Both the position numbers and the translations under genes were made by a program. From contig JACCSF010000264.1 in NCBI GenBank assembly GCA_013813135.1, forward strand, positions 1 through 10,226: a DNA stretch of 10,226 nucleotides. Reading direction: 5' to 3'. A model generated the notes under the pieces. The model was not told the DNA's origin, did not search any database, and saw only the letters and a list, made by a program, of their open reading frames with translations. The DNA comes from Thermoleophilaceae bacterium (GTDB lineage: Bacteria > Actinomycetota > Thermoleophilia > Solirubrobacterales > Thermoleophilaceae). Shown one piece after another: positions 6,502-10,226 of this stretch. Each line of letters starts with the position of its first letter. Within the stretch, counting starts at the first letter, position 1.

Positions 6502-6971
6502 GCGCCGTACACCTCGCGCACGATTTCGTCGATCGAGGTCTTGACCGAGTCGAGGAACGGCCGCACCTCCTCCACCAGCCGCTCATACTCGGCGCGGCCC
6601 TCGTCGGTGAGCGAGTAGTAGCGCCGCGTGCGGCGCTCCGGGTGCTCCCACTCGCCCGCGATCAGCCCGCGCGACTCGAGCTGGCGCAAGAGCGGATACA
6701 TCGTGTTCGGGTTGACCGACAGGACCCCTGCCGTCATGCCGGCGATCCGCTCCATCAGCTGGTTGCCGTAGCTGGGCCCTTGGGCGATCAGGTGCAGCAC
6801 CAGCAGCGGCAGCACCTCGCGCCGGCGCAGCTCGCCCGTGAACGGGTCCTGGGAGCGCTTCGAGGGCGGGGCGGCCGTCGCCTCGAGGCCTCCCGCCTGA
6901 GCCACCGCCTCGCGGACGGCGCGGCGGCTGCGGTCCCGTTTAGACCTGCTCACTCGGCGCAATGCTGCCAT
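6498..6971 (-). CDS. PadR-family transcriptional regulator
   Basis: This 157-residue protein has a PadR winged helix at about 48-130: LLVLHLIAQGPSYGNQLME for the first helices, then NPNTMYPLLRQLESRGLI for the recognition helix, then RRTRRYYSLTDEG for the wing. A C-terminal helix (about 130-155) would dimerise it. The first 48 residues are a basic, probably disordered extension rich in Arg/Lys, longer than is usual for the family. The start could instead be the GTG at residue 7; neither has a clear ribosome site. It overlaps the SRPBCC gene by four bases. PadR proteins usually repress genes for aromatic or toxic compound responses and often their own operon. The inverted repeat that ends two bases before its ATG could be its operator. 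Confidence 0.9.
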   Translation of the reverse strand: MAALRRVSRSKRDRSRRAVREAVAQAGGLEATAAPPSKRSQDPFTGELRRREVLPLLVLHLIAQGPSYGNQLMERIAGMTAGVLSVNPNTMYPLLRQLESRGLIAGEWEHPERRTRRYYSLTDEGRAEYERLVEEVRPFLDSVKTSIDEIVREVYGA

Positions 6972-6973
6972 AG

Positions 6974-7003
6974 CGGAAGGCCGCCCTCGTGGGCAGCCTT
7001 CCG
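6974..7003 (-). terminator. 13-bp hairpin between acyl-CoA dehydrogenase stop and PadR start
   Basis: The arms are CGGAAGGC plus CGCCC on one side and GGGCA plus GCCTTCCG on the other, with a TCGT loop: 13 pairs with one mismatch. No T-run follows on either strand, so it is not a classical intrinsic terminator. It could still end the acyl-CoA dehydrogenase transcript in a GC-rich actinobacterium. Because it finishes two bases before the PadR ATG, it could also be a PadR operator or hide the start site in the mRNA. Confidence 0.5.
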
Positions 7004-7036
7004 AGACGGCTGGGTCGCGCCGGGCGGCGCGGGGCG

Positions 7037-8209
<1,173 letters not shown>

Positions 8210-8254
8210 GGAGGCTGCTCCTCGGTGCCCGGGCAACCCACTGAGGGCACCCGA

Positions 8255-8270
8255 TTGATTCGTCAGTCAA
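8255..8270 (-). promoter_or_regulatory. Imperfect palindrome upstream of acyl-CoA dehydrogenase, possible TetR-type operator
   Basis: On the minus strand this reads TTGACTGACGAATCAA, with outer arms TTGA/TCAA and further partial symmetry. Its style (TTGACTGA...TCAA) resembles operators of TetR-family regulators of fatty-acid genes in proteobacteria and actinobacteria. It lies 46 bp upstream of the acyl-CoA dehydrogenase ATG, a normal place for a repressor site. TTGACT could also act as a -35 box, but no convincing -10 follows. No TetR gene is in the window. Confidence 0.35.
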
Positions 8271-8285
8271 CGGAGTACCACCAGG

Positions 8286-8423
8286 TTACAGCAGGACACG
8301 GAGGGCCGCATAGATCCCGCCCCCGATCGCCGCCACACTGAAGATGAACAGCCCGATCTGGTCCGGATAGAGAGCCGGCCTGCTGGGCGTCATGCTGCGC
8401 CGGCGGAGGCGCTTCCACGACAT
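8286..8423 (-). CDS. Small single-pass membrane protein (45 residues)
   Basis: An open frame from ATG 8423 to TAA 8286 encodes 45 residues: a strongly basic start (K4, R5, R7, R8, R9), a linker with ALYPDQ (17-22), and a hydrophobic segment about 23-41 (IGLFIFSVAAIGGGIYAAL). The positive-inside rule predicts a cytoplasmic N-terminus. An internal ATG at 8393 would give 35 residues that keep the membrane segment; a GTG at 8432 would give 48. No ribosome site is obvious. It fills what would otherwise be the leader of the acyl-CoA dehydrogenase gene, ending 76 bp before that start, and is divergent from the membrane-anchored gene at 8441. The amino-acid pattern looks protein-like rather than random, but function is unknown. 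Confidence 0.6.
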   Translation of the reverse strand: MSWKRLRRRSMTPSRPALYPDQIGLFIFSVAAIGGGIYAALRVLL

Positions 8424-8440
8424 GCGGGACACTTTGACCG

Positions 8441-8866
8441 ATGGACTTCGGCACTGTGCTGATCGCCGTCGCCGTGGTCGCCGTCGTGGTGGCCGTCGCG
8501 TCGTATTGGGGCACCGGCCGCATCTACTCGGGGCTGGGGCGCGAGGGCGGCCTGGAGATGACGCGCGAGCCGCCGGCTGCGGCCAGCGGGCCCGAGGTGC
8601 AGGAGGAGATCCGCCAGATGCTCGAGGCCAAGTCGCGGCGGCGCCAGGCGCGAGGCGAGCCCGAGCTGGACGTGGAGTCGGAGTTGGCCGAGCTCACGCG
8701 GGCGTCGGCCGCGAGCGACCCCGCCCTGCGCGAGGAGGTCCGCCAGCTCGTGATCGCACGCAACGAGCGCCGTATCCGCCAGGGCAAGGAGCCGCTCGAG
8801 GTGGAGGCCGAGATCGAGCGTCAGCTGCGCGCGGTCGGGGGTGACGAGCCCCCGCCCCGGGTATAG
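8441..8866 (+). CDS. Membrane-anchored protein with two helical repeat units
   Basis: This is a 141-residue protein I cannot assign to a function. Residues 5-22 are a single hydrophobic segment. After a linker come two related units, 53-82 and 96-125, offset by exactly 43 residues: VQEEIRQMLEAKSRRRQARG matches LREEVRQLVIARNERRIRQG, with both followed by an acidic L-x-V-E-x-E stretch. I count 12 identities in 30 aligned positions with no gap. Each unit would form a charged amphipathic helix, a turn at Gly, and a second helix, reminiscent of SHOCT-like short oligomerisation domains. The ATG at 8441 has only a weak GGGAC upstream. The next gene follows after 13 bp. A membrane-tethered scaffold or binding role is a guess from structure only. 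Confidence 0.8.
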   Translation: MDFGTVLIAVAVVAVVVAVASYWGTGRIYSGLGREGGLEMTREPPAAASGPEVQEEIRQMLEAKSRRRQARGEPELDVESELAELTRASAASDPALREEVRQLVIARNERRIRQGKEPLEVEAEIERQLRAVGGDEPPPRV

Positions 8867-8869
8867 GCT
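8864..8869 (+). promoter_or_regulatory. -10-like TAGGCT upstream of acidic protein gene
   Basis: TAGGCT (within TATAGGCT) lies ten bases before the ATG at 8880, where no Shine-Dalgarno is present. GTGACG at 8841-8846 is 17 bases upstream and shares TGAC with the -35 consensus. Together they suggest a promoter giving a leaderless or nearly leaderless transcript. Confidence 0.45.
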
Positions 8870-8879
8870 CACCTTCGCC

Positions 8880-9209
8880 ATGGCCGACGACCGCCGCATC
8901 GAGTTGGAGGACCTGCTCGTACGCCCGGGGACCTACCTGAATCCCCAGACCGAGGTCGTGGTGATCGTCGACGACTCCCCCTCTATCGACAGCGAGATCT
9001 TCAACCTCGAGGAATTCGAGGGGGCCGACTGGGTGACGGTCTCGGACGAGGTGCCCACCGACGAGTCGCGCCGCGACGAGCTGCTCGAGAGCTTCCAGGC
9101 GACCTACCACGGCAGCGGTGGCCGCGACGTTCCGCGCACCCCGGCGGACGACGACCCCGGCGAGGTGGAGCCGGACCCAGAGCAGGCGGGCTACACGGCC
9201 GAGGAGTAA
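8880..9209 (+). CDS. Acidic protein of unknown function
   Basis: A 109-residue, strongly acidic protein that I do not recognise. The first two thirds look folded: a basic start (DDRR), then IELEDLLVRPGTYLN, a hydrophobic strand TEVVVIVDD, and IFNLEEFEGADWVTVSDE. The last 35 residues are rich in Asp, Glu, Pro and Gly and are probably disordered. There is no signal peptide or membrane segment, so it should be cytoplasmic. I chose the ATG at 8880 because of the -10-like TAGGCT ten bases upstream; an in-frame GTG at 8841 would overlap the previous gene and add 13 residues with no protein-like pattern. It sits 13 bp after the membrane-anchored repeat protein and before a hairpin, so these two may share a transcript. 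Confidence 0.75.
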   Translation: MADDRRIELEDLLVRPGTYLNPQTEVVVIVDDSPSIDSEIFNLEEFEGADWVTVSDEVPTDESRRDELLESFQATYHGSGGRDVPRTPADDDPGEVEPDPEQAGYTAEE

Positions 9210-9220
9210 CCATCCCCTGC

Positions 9221-9241
9221 GCGGCGGGCCGAGCCCGCCGC
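9221..9241 (+). terminator. GC-rich hairpin after acidic protein gene
   Basis: A perfect 9-bp stem (GCGGCGGGC / GCCCGCCGC) with a CGA loop lies 11 bases after the stop at 9209 and 40 bases before the exchanger ATG. There is no T-run, but position and stability fit a terminator of the U-less type proposed for actinobacteria. Confidence 0.6.
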
Positions 9242-9266
9242 TTCGGCCTCGCTCCCGGCCGGCGCG

Positions 9267-9272
9267 TAGGCT
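9267..9272 (+). promoter_or_regulatory. -10-like TAGGCT upstream of Ca2+/H+ exchanger gene
   Basis: The same hexamer as at 8864 stands nine bases before the ATG at 9282, again with no Shine-Dalgarno in between. It follows the hairpin at 9221-9241, so it fits a new promoter for the exchanger. No clear -35 is seen. Confidence 0.4.
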
Positions 9273-9281
9273 TTCGCGCCC

Positions 9282-10226
9282 ATGCGCCCCATCCACTCCC
9301 TCGGCGTCTTCATCCCGATCGCCATCGTGCTCGAGCTGGCGCACGCCGGTCCGATCCTGGTGTTCGGCGCGGCGGCGCTCGCCGTAATCCCGTGCGCGGC
9401 CGTGATGGGCGAGGCCACCGAGGCGATCGCCGCGCGGACCGGTCCGGGCATCGGCGGCATGCTCAACGTGACTTTCGGCAACGCGCCGGAGCTGATCATC
9501 GCCTTCTTCGCCCTGATCGAAGGCCTGCAGGAGGTCGTGAAGGCGTCGATCGTCGGCTCGATCATCGGCAACATCCTGCTGGTCATGGGCGCGGCGATGT
9601 TCGTCGGCGGATTGCCGCGCGACAAGCAGCAGTTCAGCCAGACCGCCGCCAACGCCCAGTCGGCGATGCTGATGCTGGCGCTCGCCGCGCTGATCTTCCC
9701 GGCGATCTTCCAGCTCATCCACGGGGGAGGGCTGCCGACCGTCGGCGACGAGCGCGTCAACTTCGGCTCCGAGCTCGAGAAGCTCTCGTTCGGGGTGGCG
9801 ATCGTGCTGCTGATCTCGTACGCCGCCGGCCTGATCTTCTCCCTGAAGACCCACCGCGACGTCTTCAACCCCTACGGCGACGCGGGCGAGGAGGAGCCGC
9901 CGCACCGCTGGACCGTCCGCCGCGCCGCCGTCTACCTGGCCCTGGCCGCGGTGGCCGTGGGAGTGATGAGCGAGATCCTGGTCGGCTCGATCAGCGACGC
10001 GTCGAAGGACATCGGACTCTCCCAGTTCTTCGTCGGGGTGTTCGTGGTCGCGATCGTGGGCAACGCGGCCGAGCACTGGGTGGCGGTGCTGGTCGCGGCC
10101 AAGGACAAGATGGACCTGGCGGTGAACATCGCCATCGGCTCGAGCGCCCAGGTCGCCCTGTTCGTGGCGCCCGTACTGGTGCTGGTATCGTTCCTCGTCG
10201 GCCCGGAGCCGATGGCGCTCGTGTTC
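9282..10226 (+). CDS. cax: Ca2+/H+ exchanger (CaCA/Cax family), C-terminus cut by window edge
   Basis: The frame is open from ATG 9282 to the window end: 315 residues, probably about 40-50 short of the usual Cax length. It is a multi-pass membrane protein that exports Ca2+ (or another divalent cation) in exchange for protons. The two family alpha repeats are clear: GNAPELIIAFFAL with E70 (66 onward) and GNAAEHWVAVLVA with E264 (260 onward). These glutamates form the cation site. Each repeat has the expected companion: GEATEAIA (43-50) before the first and GSSAQVALFVAP (286-297) after the second. The acidic loop between the halves is short here (GDAGEEEPP, 199-207). The start has no ribosome site but follows TAGGCT by nine bases. 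Family assignment is firm; ion preference is inferred. Confidence 0.95.
   Translation, partial: MRPIHSLGVFIPIAIVLELAHAGPILVFGAAALAVIPCAAVMGEATEAIAARTGPGIGGMLNVTFGNAPELIIAFFALIEGLQEVVKASIVGSIIGNILLVMGAAMFVGGLPRDKQQFSQTAANAQSAMLMLALAALIFPAIFQLIHGGGLPTVGDERVNFGSELEKLSFGVAIVLLISYAAGLIFSLKTHRDVFNPYGDAGEEEPPHRWTVRRAAVYLALAAVAVGVMSEILVGSISDASKDIGLSQFFVGVFVVAIVGNAAEHWVAVLVAAKDKMDLAVNIAIGSSAQVALFVAPVLVLVSFLVGPEPMALVF

Noticed and set aside
8694..10076. 460-codon open frame on the minus strand opposite the exchanger
   Set aside because: His/Asp/Arg-rich, low-complexity translation; the plus strand here encodes unmistakable Cax alpha repeats.

Overview
The window is very GC-rich (about 70% by eye), densely coded and dominated by G/C-ending codons. 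The gene content (PadR regulator, MCAD-like acyl-CoA dehydrogenase, membrane alkaline-phosphatase-fold protein, Cax exchanger, an actinobacterial-looking secreted HExxH peptidase) suggests an actinobacterium, possibly Thermoleophilia/Solirubrobacterales. That placement is inference from protein style, not from a marker gene.

Layout. (1) 1-3937, minus strand: a tight four-gene cluster read leftward. A 3-hydroxyacyl-CoA dehydrogenase (TTG start) overlaps by 17 bp a protein that joins a second 3HCDH C-terminal domain to a complete crotonase. That gene overlaps by 4 bp (ATGA) a sirtuin, followed after 7 bp by a secreted or membrane-anchored HExxH metallopeptidase cut by the window edge. (2) 3938-4015: short divergent promoter region. 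(3) 4016-6052, plus strand: a five-TM protein with an extracytoplasmic alkaline-phosphatase/sulfatase-fold domain. It ends tail-to-tail with the next gene on a shared CTAG. (4) 6049-8423, minus strand: a small single-TM protein, an acyl-CoA dehydrogenase, a hairpin, then a PadR regulator overlapping (GTGA) an SRPBCC protein. (5) 8441-10226, plus strand: a membrane-anchored protein with a duplicated helical unit, an acidic protein of unknown function, a hairpin, and a Ca2+/H+ exchanger cut by the right edge.

Working together: the dehydrogenase, crotonase and acyl-CoA dehydrogenase cover three steps of beta-oxidation (or short-chain acyl-CoA interconversion). The sirtuin carries the Ala/Tyr/Arg set of SIRT5/CobB-type deacylases and is translationally coupled to the crotonase. 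A plausible reading is that it removes acyl groups that CoA thioesters leave on lysines.

No defence system, mobile element, CRISPR array, tRNA or rRNA was found. The most interesting points are the split hydratase/dehydrogenase with reversed FadB domain order, the sirtuin coupled to it, an unlisted 45-residue membrane protein, and a recurring TAGGCT-like element just upstream of start codons that lack a Shine-Dalgarno sequence.
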